From assembly GCA_021324305.1 (NCBI GenBank), contig JAJPJI010000028.1:1-38889 (forward strand): a stretch of 38,889 nucleotides of DNA. Reading direction: 5' to 3'. Shown here piece after piece: positions 1-8,565 of this stretch. Origin of the DNA: Gammaproteobacteria bacterium (GTDB taxonomy: Bacteria > Pseudomonadota > Gammaproteobacteria > DSM-16500). Made by a program: the position numbers and the translations under genes. Every line of letters starts with the position of its first letter. Position 1 is the first letter of the stretch. The notes beneath the pieces are model-generated. The model saw nothing but the letters and a program-made list of their open reading frames with translations. It was not told the DNA's origin and did not search any database.

Positions 1-1676
1 ATTGCCTCTGCTTCCCACTGTGCCTGAATGATTTTGTTTTGCTTTTCACGCTCCATTTTGATACGTTCCTGTTCGGCAGCCTGTGTGGCTTGCTGTTGTT
101 TTATTTGCAAATTTAAATCCAAAACCGATACTTCGGCCCGGGCTTTAGCATTCAAGAGAGAGTTTTGAGCCATTTCATCCGCAATTTTCTTGTCAAGAAT
201 TTTAGGTGGTTCAATTCGCAATTGCGTGATTTTGATTCCGATCTTGAGTAAATCATCAGCCAATTGTTTGGTATCGTCCTGTAATTGCTTGAAGAATGGC
301 GATGGCGCAGAAGGTGCCTGGAATATATCAAAAGCATGGGTTGGATCGCTTTTATCGACTTCCTTGACGGCATTTTGCCCGCTTTTCTGAAAATCAGATG
401 AACTGCAGCTTTGTATCACACTCAACATGTGGGCGACGACAATATTTTCTATATGTTTTTTGATTTCATTCTTGGACAGTTTTTCCAGGGTTAACTGTGG
501 ATTTTCAATTTCGTACGCGACCAGCAAGTTGACACCGATGGGTAAGCCATCGCTTGTCCTGAAGGTTTCATATGTAATTGCATCAATGTCATGGGGGTTT
601 TTTCTGCGTCGTTCTTCCTGGGTCTCCTCGCTTGGAAATAACAGCGTTTGCCGGTTTGTTTTGAGAAATCCATCTACAATGAAAGTCGGTGAGTCAATCA
701 TGACTGGTTTTCCAGTCGCTTCGAATGTGACAAGCTTGCCATTGTCATAAGCGATTGCCACTTCTCCCGTCCGCGGGAGAATGCGTTTAATTGATCCATG
801 TACGATCAATTGTTCAGAGGCATTAGTGAAATACTCTTTGGTATCCTGGATTGTCTGAAAAACAATCTTGAATGTAGGATCATCAAAGACATAGGCTTCA
901 GATCTTGATTCCAGGATATGCGGTGTCGATCCTATCCATATTTTTGCAACTTTACCGCGGGGAACGCGTATCACAGAATAATTGCCATGCGTGAATACAT
1001 TTTCCGATAATTCCACAATGGGTGACTTGTCCAGTCTGAAATTTTGATGACGAATGACGTGTGGCCCTTCGCCAAGAAATATGGGTTGATTGCCTTCCCA
1101 GGCTTTTACCAGCTTTCCTTGCGGCACGTTAATCAGATAGCGTCCATGAGCGCCAATGCAAAGATCTGTCTGATTGTAGACACCGATTTCTTCGGTGACG
1201 CCTGTCATATATACACCGAGACGTCTCGGATAATAAGTATATGGTACTAACTGCGGGACATTATTTCGATGCACCAGTCTCAACTGATTAACATCAATGC
1301 GTTTGCCGAAGGCAATGGATTCTTCGGTTATATCTTCTTTGTTTCCACGATTATACTCCTCGATGATCTTTTTGCTTTGCACTGTCGGATCCGGGTCAAA
1401 TAGTGTTGAAGTTCTGACAATTTGTGTCAGTTTCAAATGATTCAGATCGTTCATGGTGTCATGTTCATCAGCTGCTTCCTTTTCCTCAACCTGATAACGC
1501 GGTGGTGGAACGAATCGCCTACCTGGTTCTGGAATCGACGCGCGTGGATCCGGATAGAGTGTGGAAAATGAGGGCGGTGGGGTAAGCTCTGTGTAGGTGG
1601 ATTGGGAAGGGTATAATAGAGAGGCAGGCTGATCCTGGTGTTTATCCTGTTCAGATCTTTGCTGTGAAGTAAGCAT
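1..1676 (-). CDS. SPFH/band-7 domain protein, 3' end beyond window
   Basis: An uninterrupted minus-strand frame starts at ATG 1676 and is still open at base 1, giving at least 558 residues. An AGGAG lies 7 bases before the ATG. Residues about 17-65 are Pro-rich and probably disordered. Two similar beta-rich segments follow (VPQGKLVKAW near residue 184 and VPRGKVAKIW near 234), with a weaker third around 304-335. The SPFH core then appears (SDGLPIGVNLLVAYEIENP, about 370-390, with an amphipathic ENIVVAHML helix after it). A charged, Gln/Glu-rich helical stretch (KARAEVSVLDL onward) runs to the edge and is typical of the coiled coil after SPFH domains. No signal peptide or membrane segment is visible, so it is probably cytosolic or peripheral. 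SPFH proteins oligomerise into rings or cages; the repeats before the core recall the vault-protein layout. Its specific role is unknown. Confidence 0.82.
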   Translation of the reverse strand, partial: MLTSQQRSEQDKHQDQPASLLYPSQSTYTELTPPPSFSTLYPDPRASIPEPGRRFVPPPRYQVEEKEAADEHDTMNDLNHLKLTQIVRTSTLFDPDPTVQSKKIIEEYNRGNKEDITEESIAFGKRIDVNQLRLVHRNNVPQLVPYTYYPRRLGVYMTGVTEEIGVYNQTDLCIGAHGRYLINVPQGKLVKAWEGNQPIFLGEGPHVIRHQNFRLDKSPIVELSENVFTHGNYSVIRVPRGKVAKIWIGSTPHILESRSEAYVFDDPTFKIVFQTIQDTKEYFTNASEQLIVHGSIKRILPRTGEVAIAYDNGKLVTFEATGKPVMIDSPTFIVDGFLKTNRQTLLFPSEETQEERRRKNPHDIDAITYETFRTSDGLPIGVNLLVAYEIENPQLTLEKLSKNEIKKHIENIVVAHMLSVIQSCSSSDFQKSGQNAVKEVDKSDPTHAFDIFQAPSAPSPFFKQLQDDTKQLADDLLKIGIKITQLRIEPPKILDKKIADEMAQNSLLNAKARAEVSVLDLNLQIKQQQATQAAEQERIKMEREKQNKIIQAQWEAEA

Positions 1677-1878
1677 TATATATCTCCTTGATAAGTAAAT
1701 TCATTGCTGATCATCAAGGCGAATATACGAAACACATGCTGACAGGATACTGACGGGATAATTAAAAATCAGTGACGGAATAATAAGAATTTGATTACAT
1801 TGGTTTAGCGGCTGCATGACTTGAAGATGACAAGACCATGACAAAATTATTACAGATTTTAATGATATAATAATAAGA

Positions 1879-4584
1879 GTGAATCATGGAACTAAGATGA
1901 TGATAAACCTTGTATTAATAACAGGATTACTTTTATTGGTAGCCGGAATTATCTCATTTTCCTGGAATTCATCTTTTAGCCTGTTAGTCGGCATACTTGT
2001 CATTATACTGATATTAAGAAACATCTATCAATCTGAGCGGCTGGAAAATCTTGAAAGAAAACTGGATGAACTGACAAAAGGAAAATCCGCATCCCAGCCT
2101 GATTTGCGTTCCAGCAAGGCTGTGCAGCCTGGGCAGCAGGAAATTCAGCAGCCTGGAACAGCTGAGCAATTAAAAACTGTTCCCAACGTTAAAGAATCAG
2201 TCCGAAAAGAATCAGAATATGAATTTGCCGAACAGAGCCGGAAAGTGACACCTCTTGAATCCCGTCAAGGAAATTTTGATATCGTATCCATCATTAAATC
2301 ATGGATGATGACAGGCAATCCAATCGCAAAAATCGGTATTCTCATATTATTCATTGGCGTTGCATTCCTGCTTAAATATGCTGCTGAGCATGTGGGAATG
2401 TCGATTGAATTGCGCCTGGCGGGCGTGTTTTTACTGGGGTTCGTGATGGTTGGAATTGGCTGGCGTTTGTCAGCGGCGCGCCGGGATTTTGCGAGCATTC
2501 TGCAGGGCGGCGGCGTGGGATTAATGTATCTCGCTGTCTATGCTGCATTTGCAATTTATAATCTGCTGCCATACACGGGGGCGTTGTCGCTGTTGATCTT
2601 GATAGTCATCATGACAGGTGTGATTTCAATTCTGCGTAATGCGAAAGCCATCGCTGTGACAGCCATTCTGGGCGGATTTCTCGCGCCTGTCCTGATCGCG
2701 ACCGGTCCCTATCATTATGTTTTCATGTTTACTTATTATCTTGTGCTTAACATGTCAATACTTGGGATTTCCTGGTTTAAATCCTGGCGTGACCTGAATT
2801 TGATTGGGTTTATTTTTACTTTTATCCTGAGCGCATTATGGGGATGGCAGTCGTACCAGCAGGAATATTTATTCAGTACGGAACTGTTTTTAATCCTGTT
2901 TTTTTTATTTTATATTGCAATATCCATATTATTTACCTTTCACCAGGAGTCAGAGTCAAAAAATATAGTTGATTCGGTTATTACATTTGGAACGCCTACC
3001 GTTGTTCTGATATTACAGTCAGCGCTCATGAAAGATATCAATTATGGATTGGCATGGAGCGCATTTTCATTCATGGTTTTTTATGCTGTTCTTGCATTTA
3101 TCCTCTTTGCGGTGAATGCAAACACTTTTAAAGTCTTGTCATCTGCGTTCGTAGCCATTGCTGTCATGTTTGGCACGATTACCATTCCCCTGACTTTTAC
3201 AGGGATATGGATCAGTTCAGACTGGGCGCTCGAAAGCATAGTAATGTTGTGGTTCGGTGTCAGGCAGCAGCAAGTATTGCCGCGTCTGGCGGCCGGAATC
3301 ATATTAATCGCAAGTACAGTTCTGTTTATCATCCACAGCCAGGAAGCTAACATTATACAGCCATTTTTCAACGAATATTACCTGAGCGGGCTATTTATCG
3401 TATTCGCCTGTTTAATATGCTCATATTTCTTTTATTCGGTTCGGGAGAAGGGCAGTGAAAGTGAATATTCCTTTGCAGTAATATTTTTTATTCTTGGATT
3501 CATTGGCTGGTATTATCTTAATCTGCAGCATATTTACGACTATCTGAGCATCAATCAGCAATTTATAACAATTTTACTGTTTCTGACGAGTACCAGTCTT
3601 ATTGCATGGATATTGAGTGAAGCGCTGGGCTGGCATTGGTTACGTTATCCGGCAATAGCGTTGTTGCCTATGATGGCGGTATTGAGCATTCCGGTTTATC
3701 CATATGATTATTATCACCCAAGCGGATCTCTGCCATCCTGGTTATTGTGCTTTATTGCATTTTACAGCATTCTTTATCGCCATGAAAAATATCCCAGGGA
3801 ATATCTGTCCGGATTGCATCTCTGTGTGTTTCTGTTTCTCACCTGGTTTATCGCTGACAGACTGGATGTATTTTTACGGCAACGGAATGACATACCGTTT
3901 ACCTGGTCATTTATCGCATGGGTAGCTGTGCCGACGCTGATGCTGTATCTGGTAGGTTTGGGCCGGAAGCGGCTGATATGGCCATTGGCAAAGTATGAGT
4001 CCAGTTACTGGTATGCGAGTGGATCGATGTTTGTTGTATTTATCCTGCTCTGGTTTTTGATATCTAATTTTTTGCCTGGCAATGTTTATCCATTTGTGTA
4101 TATTCCATTGCTCAATCCGTTGGATATTGCCATAGGATTAGCTTTGGTTGCCGCCGTGATCTGGGTTCGTTCTGCAAATGAATGGCTCTATCATACAATT
4201 GAAAATGTTTCACTCAGGCAAGTCCTGGAAATCGGCTCCATCGTATTTTTTATCTGGATGACAGCAGTCTTGCTGCGTACTCTTCATCAATGGTTGCTGA
4301 TACCGTATGACTGGGACAGTCTGTGGCATTCCATGGTGGTTCAGGGTAGCCTATCAATTTTCTGGACAGTGTTGGCGCTTATTGAAACCTATATTGCGGC
4401 CCGAACCAATCAGCGTATTTTGTGGTTTCTGGGATTTGCATTAATCTGGGTTGTGATTTTCAAATTATTCCTTGTTGATTTAAGTGGTACAAATACAATC
4501 GAACGTATCGTCACATTCATTGGTGTTGGACTGCTTTTATTAATTAATGGTTATATATCGCCTCTTCCTCCCAAAGAAAAATAA
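1879..4584 (+). CDS. DUF2339 polytopic inner-membrane protein
   Basis: This 901-residue protein has an N-terminal hydrophobic pair (about residues 8-45), a short helical charged segment (ERLENLERKLDEL), a polar Gln/Glu linker to about residue 130, and then some twenty or more hydrophobic helices to the C-terminus. The segment NPIAKIGILILFIGVAFLLK (about 146-165) and the following GWRLSAARRDFASILQGGG match the recognisable opening of the DUF2339 family of predicted membrane proteins; the length is also usual for that family. The function of the family is unknown. The listed start is a GTG; an in-frame ATG pair at 1897/1900, preceded by GGAACTAAG, is a reasonable alternative. It is divergent from the SPFH gene across about 200 bases. 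Confidence 0.8.
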   Translation: MNHGTKMMINLVLITGLLLLVAGIISFSWNSSFSLLVGILVIILILRNIYQSERLENLERKLDELTKGKSASQPDLRSSKAVQPGQQEIQQPGTAEQLKTVPNVKESVRKESEYEFAEQSRKVTPLESRQGNFDIVSIIKSWMMTGNPIAKIGILILFIGVAFLLKYAAEHVGMSIELRLAGVFLLGFVMVGIGWRLSAARRDFASILQGGGVGLMYLAVYAAFAIYNLLPYTGALSLLILIVIMTGVISILRNAKAIAVTAILGGFLAPVLIATGPYHYVFMFTYYLVLNMSILGISWFKSWRDLNLIGFIFTFILSALWGWQSYQQEYLFSTELFLILFFLFYIAISILFTFHQESESKNIVDSVITFGTPTVVLILQSALMKDINYGLAWSAFSFMVFYAVLAFILFAVNANTFKVLSSAFVAIAVMFGTITIPLTFTGIWISSDWALESIVMLWFGVRQQQVLPRLAAGIILIASTVLFIIHSQEANIIQPFFNEYYLSGLFIVFACLICSYFFYSVREKGSESEYSFAVIFFILGFIGWYYLNLQHIYDYLSINQQFITILLFLTSTSLIAWILSEALGWHWLRYPAIALLPMMAVLSIPVYPYDYYHPSGSLPSWLLCFIAFYSILYRHEKYPREYLSGLHLCVFLFLTWFIADRLDVFLRQRNDIPFTWSFIAWVAVPTLMLYLVGLGRKRLIWPLAKYESSYWYASGSMFVVFILLWFLISNFLPGNVYPFVYIPLLNPLDIAIGLALVAAVIWVRSANEWLYHTIENVSLRQVLEIGSIVFFIWMTAVLLRTLHQWLLIPYDWDSLWHSMVVQGSLSIFWTVLALIETYIAARTNQRILWFLGFALIWVVIFKLFLVDLSGTNTIERIVTFIGVGLLLLINGYISPLPPKEK

Positions 4585-4629
4585 ATACTTCATAAAATCA
4601 ATAACATGGATTTTGGCCTACCAATCAAA

Positions 4630-4646
4630 ATTAAGATTTGGATAAG
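4630..4646 (+). promoter_or_regulatory. degenerate PmrA-type direct repeat (weak)
   Basis: ATTAAG-ATTTG-GATAAG resembles the CTTAAG-N5-CTTAAG layout in an imperfect form (5/6 and 4/6 matches). It ends 11 bases before a possible -10 (TTAATA, 4658-4663), the same gap seen for the much better box at 30949-30965. It lies about 85 bases upstream of the phosphatase-like gene. The region is AT-rich, so a chance match is quite possible. Confidence 0.2.
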
Positions 4647-4730
4647 GAAATTATCACTTAATACACTATATTAAAAATATAGACATAAATTCTATATGAC
4701 ATAACGATCATTAAACTGTTTGGGACATAT

Positions 4731-7700
4731 ATGAAAACCAGAGATACGCTCGCAATGGTATTTGGTGAGATTTTTGGACCGGATGCTGAGTTATCACCTG
4801 TTGATCTCCTTTCTCAGGGAGCTGTCAAGGCTGTCTATCGCAAGAGCAGCAACTTAACGCCGCTGCTTAAAAAAATGCGCGCGACCATATCTCCAGAGCA
4901 GAAAGAGGATGATCAGCAGTTCAGGGCATATCTGGCGAGCATCCTGGCATCCCTGAATTTAAAAATCCAGCAATATGAAGTGGACAAATATCCGCAACCT
5001 CCATACCAGTGTCAATTTTCCAGTGTGAAAGTGAATGGGCGATTAATGCAAGTGATGTATGTTATCTATGATGGAACGCCGATATCAAAGGAACACTTGG
5101 CACAGATGACGGTTAATTCGATCAAATTAAGAAAATATAATCTGATTGCGACCATTTTTAATAGCATGTATTTTTCTGATTATTATCTTAGCCTGGATAA
5201 TTCCCAGCGTGAACAGATTGTTAACCAGTTAATTGAACTGTTGTCAGAAATTGAAGATCCACAGTCCAGGAAAGATGAATCTCCAAGATCGCAAATAGAC
5301 CGCTTCGTGGACAGTGTGGTGGACAAAATACGAATCATTACGAAGGATAGCGAAGAAGATATACTGAGAAACATTCGCAATGCCGAGCGATATATGGTTG
5401 CTGATACCAATAGCGAATGTATCGTAATCTTCGAAAGCAAAGTTAGGGATGAAGACATCATCCAGGTCGATATCCCTTATGCGAACAGATTGACAGACCA
5501 GCAAAAACTGGAATACCTGAAAATACATAATCCTTCAATCTCTGACCGGCCTTTATGGTTTAAGGTCCTGGCGCGTTGGGAACAGGAGTGGCTGGTATCA
5601 AGAATTCCAAAATCGCTTGATGCAGATTGGTCCGAATTCGAATATATCTTTCAATCGTCTGCGATGCAGCATGTGCCGGGCATTAAAAACGCACGCTTTA
5701 ATTATTCATTTGCCATTCATCATGAACATCCTGAGCTCCTGGCGAAAAGCGTAAAAACTAGCACGATGGTTCCCTATGAAATGCCATTACAATGTCATAA
5801 GGCTGAAACTAGAAGAACCGTTGAACAGATGCTGATGACTTTGCAAGCGGAGGCAATCACTAACATGGATAATGTGTGGGGTGATGTATTCAGACGCTCC
5901 GGTGAGCCTGTCAAGCCTCTTATTCTCGTGCAATCACTGCTTAGTGACACGAAGGGCGGCGGTGGTGATAACAAGCTTGCGGATGATCAGGTAAGCGCGG
6001 TTGTTTCAGCTCAATCAGAACATCAATTCAATGATGTATTGATTGTTGCCGGCAATGAGCCTGTCAATTTTTTACGTGCTGCAGCATTGCAAGGCGCAAA
6101 GAGATGGGGATACGCAGATTCGATTATACAATATTCACGCAAGTTTATTACATCAATTGGTGATCCTGCGCAGCTTTCACCCGGACAGCAGGAGCGATTA
6201 AAATTAATCATGAATCTGAATGTTGAATTGTCCAAACTGCGTAATCCCTCATTCAATCACAAGGTACTTGGCATCTGGGAGAGAAATTTTGAAGAATTCA
6301 AGGTTGCCTACCTCAGTATTCTTGTGGAAGAAATGGGCGGCGTTGTTTCAACGAATTGCAAGAGTGGCAAGGATAGAACCGGGCTTGATGAGTATTACAG
6401 GCTTGCCATGCGGATTTACTACCGTCAGGAAGGCAAATTACCAGGATTTGCTGACAAGGGAATTGAACGGCAGAAATTCGTAAATATTTTTGTGCAGGTT
6501 TTTAATTCGATGAAAGCGCAAGAGGCAGCCGCATCCAATACACCTGGATCATTTGGTATCAAAGATGATGCCATGATGTTATGCAAGGATATTGCGAAAG
6601 CACTGGGTGATAGTTTTACTGCATCCAATCAGCGTGCCGCGATGAACAAGCCGCAAGGATTTACAGAGGATGAAAAAATACAGTCGCGGCAGGTGGCATC
6701 TCTATCCAAAGAGAAGGCTAGAACCAGGATAGAAAGCGATGTATCAGATTTATATGACAATACCTGGGATGAATTCCGTCAAACAATCGAGGCTGTGCTC
6801 AAAATCATCTTCGAAAAAATCAATCATGAATTTGGATATAATAATTCCCATGCTGAATACTTTAAATCACAATTAAAACAATTCGCGAATTTTGCTGAGC
6901 ATAAACCTGTTAACCAGGAAGAAAGAATGCTGGCAGCCAGAATATTCGATATTTTGGCTCATCTGGGTGAGATGAATAATCTGCAAGAGATGCATGTATT
7001 CCTGAAAGAGTTGTACGACAAGGACAGCTCATTAACGAAGTCTGCGTCTCGGACATTGTCTGGAGCAGTGCTGCCGAATGTAAATCCGGTCGCGCCAGTC
7101 GACTTGATGCCTGGCGTTGAAACAAAAACCAGCATGTCGAAAAGAAAGCTGCCTAAGGATTTTGAATCAGATAAATTACGAGCTTCTAAGCCGCAGCGCT
7201 CTTTTCGAAAGAAACCACTTTCGCCATTTAATGTTTCCGTGACGAATTTATTGAGCTCAATAGATGATTTGTCAAAATCACAGTCACAAGTAAAACGTGA
7301 TATGCCTGATGCGAAAGCAGGCCCCAGAATTCTGCCACAACAAGCCGTCCCGCATGGTTTGATTACACAAAGCACACTTAAATTGACATTATCTGCTTCT
7401 GGCTTGCCGCGGGTGGATTCTGTTGTTCCGCATCGTGTCGAGGGAAGCCAGACACCCATACTTGCAACTGAAACAGATAAATCATTGCGTGAAGATAAAG
7501 ATGTTGGGCTGGATGCATCCGTGATTGAACGCAGTCAGCAAATATCTGATACGAATATAACACTTCGCGAAGGAACCGTAAGGCAAGAGGAGCAGAGTCT
7601 GGAAGATGAGCGCAGGCTGGAAAAGGAGCGAAGACGAGAGGAAGAGCGAAGAGAAATTCCGTTGAGTGAATCCATGGAGGGCGTCACTACTGTGACTGAT

Positions 7701-8018
7701 ACCAGGCCAAGAGACACATCGGAGACGTTGGAAAGGCAGATTAAAGAGGTTGTTTTCATTATGGATGAAATTATCAATGTCTTGAATGACGTGAATAGTG
7801 ATATGGACAAGATGCTGAAATCATTAGGTATTCCTGAAATTCCAAATGACAGGGCAAACGTACATGCCGAGTCATTTACGCTTTTCCCGCAGCGTACACA
7901 GGTTGCAAAGGAAACTGTTAGGAGCGGTACTAAAAATACAAAAGACGAAAATGATGAAGGTGAAAGTGAGGAGAGTCCCTCTTCACCGTTCTCGCCTGAT
8001 AATCCAATCGTACACTGA
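4731..8018 (+). CDS. CX5R phosphoinositide-phosphatase-like protein, candidate Dot/Icm effector
   Basis: This 1095-residue protein carries the signature CKSGKDRTG with Cys543 and Arg549. That P-loop is characteristic of the SopB/IpgD and Legionella SidF/SidP phosphoinositide phosphatases, in which Cys is the nucleophile and Arg binds phosphate. About 540 residues precede the motif, as in SidP-like proteins. From about residue 760 the sequence becomes polar and low in complexity, with a very charged Glu/Arg helical stretch (about 951-977) and an acidic tail rich in Glu and Ser close to the C-terminus, the sort of E-rich end seen in Dot/Icm substrates. There is no signal peptide or membrane segment. 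The likely role is removing phosphate from host inositol lipids after translocation; substrate and secretion are inferred. It converges tail to tail with the next gene without a single base between the stop codons. Confidence 0.75.
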   Translation: MKTRDTLAMVFGEIFGPDAELSPVDLLSQGAVKAVYRKSSNLTPLLKKMRATISPEQKEDDQQFRAYLASILASLNLKIQQYEVDKYPQPPYQCQFSSVKVNGRLMQVMYVIYDGTPISKEHLAQMTVNSIKLRKYNLIATIFNSMYFSDYYLSLDNSQREQIVNQLIELLSEIEDPQSRKDESPRSQIDRFVDSVVDKIRIITKDSEEDILRNIRNAERYMVADTNSECIVIFESKVRDEDIIQVDIPYANRLTDQQKLEYLKIHNPSISDRPLWFKVLARWEQEWLVSRIPKSLDADWSEFEYIFQSSAMQHVPGIKNARFNYSFAIHHEHPELLAKSVKTSTMVPYEMPLQCHKAETRRTVEQMLMTLQAEAITNMDNVWGDVFRRSGEPVKPLILVQSLLSDTKGGGGDNKLADDQVSAVVSAQSEHQFNDVLIVAGNEPVNFLRAAALQGAKRWGYADSIIQYSRKFITSIGDPAQLSPGQQERLKLIMNLNVELSKLRNPSFNHKVLGIWERNFEEFKVAYLSILVEEMGGVVSTNCKSGKDRTGLDEYYRLAMRIYYRQEGKLPGFADKGIERQKFVNIFVQVFNSMKAQEAAASNTPGSFGIKDDAMMLCKDIAKALGDSFTASNQRAAMNKPQGFTEDEKIQSRQVASLSKEKARTRIESDVSDLYDNTWDEFRQTIEAVLKIIFEKINHEFGYNNSHAEYFKSQLKQFANFAEHKPVNQEERMLAARIFDILAHLGEMNNLQEMHVFLKELYDKDSSLTKSASRTLSGAVLPNVNPVAPVDLMPGVETKTSMSKRKLPKDFESDKLRASKPQRSFRKKPLSPFNVSVTNLLSSIDDLSKSQSQVKRDMPDAKAGPRILPQQAVPHGLITQSTLKLTLSASGLPRVDSVVPHRVEGSQTPILATETDKSLREDKDVGLDASVIERSQQISDTNITLREGTVRQEEQSLEDERRLEKERRREEERREIPLSESMEGVTTVTDTRPRDTSETLERQIKEVVFIMDEIINVLNDVNSDMDKMLKSLGIPEIPNDRANVHAESFTLFPQRTQVAKETVRSGTKNTKDENDEGESEESPSSPFSPDNPIVH

Positions 8019-8432
8019 TTAATTCAATGCTCGCAGATCCGGCTCAATCCATTGAGTGCGCGCATTATCATTATCCAGTAAATTTTGTGAGTAATAGTTT
8101 AATGGCTGGGATTTGTCCAGCAAGAATGGATGGGTGAGCAGAAAATCCTCGAAAGTCCTCGATTGCTTTTTCTGAATGGCTTTATTTACGAGCTTGGCCC
8201 ACACCTGGGTAAGGGTTTCGTGATAGATATGAGAAGCTCCCAGGCTGGCTGCATAACGCTTAATGCCAGATGTAATCAGTTCCAGTGCTTGACTGAATGG
8301 ATACAATGATAAATAGATCCATGCTATGCGCAGATGCCCTCGATGGCCAAATTTGTCTTTAGACAGGGTGCAATTCTCAAATTGAAGTTTAAATTCATTG
8401 TCGTGGATATTGATATCATGCTGCATATACAA
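8019..8432 (-). CDS. small conserved hypothetical protein
   Basis: This 137-residue soluble protein has no signal peptide. The pattern HRGHLRIAWIYL (about 31-42), then a YHET motif (about 74-77) and a C-terminal HPFLLDKS recalls a small family of conserved proteobacterial proteins with an H-x-H-L...W-x-Y-L / YHET signature, but I cannot give it a function. The spaced His/Glu residues could form a metal site; that is inference. The start is uncertain: ATG 8432 and ATG 8426 are both possible and neither has a clear ribosome-binding site. Its TAA abuts the TGA of the phosphatase-like gene on the other strand. The next minus-strand gene ends 133 bases upstream, so the two may or may not share a transcript. 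Confidence 0.6.
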   Translation of the reverse strand: MYMQHDINIHDNEFKLQFENCTLSKDKFGHRGHLRIAWIYLSLYPFSQALELITSGIKRYAASLGASHIYHETLTQVWAKLVNKAIQKKQSRTFEDFLLTHPFLLDKSQPLNYYSQNLLDNDNARTQWIEPDLRALN

Positions 8433-8565
8433 GCGGGCCTGTAAATTTGTTTTCTCGGGAAGGCGTCGTAGTATAGTAGATCATGCTGTATTCAACAAGC
8501 TGGAAATAAAGCAAGTCTCATACACTCTGGTATGCGTAGCAAAATGTGTACGCACCATTAAACAC

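Noticed and set aside
4656..4674. CTTAAT...TATTAA as a PmrA box upstream of the phosphatase-like gene
   Set aside because: The half-sites are 13 bases apart, not the 11 required; the weaker match at 4630-4646 fits the spacing better.
6959..7459. 166-codon frame antisense to the phosphatase-like gene
   Set aside because: It overlaps the low-complexity region of a well-supported gene and has no family resemblance.
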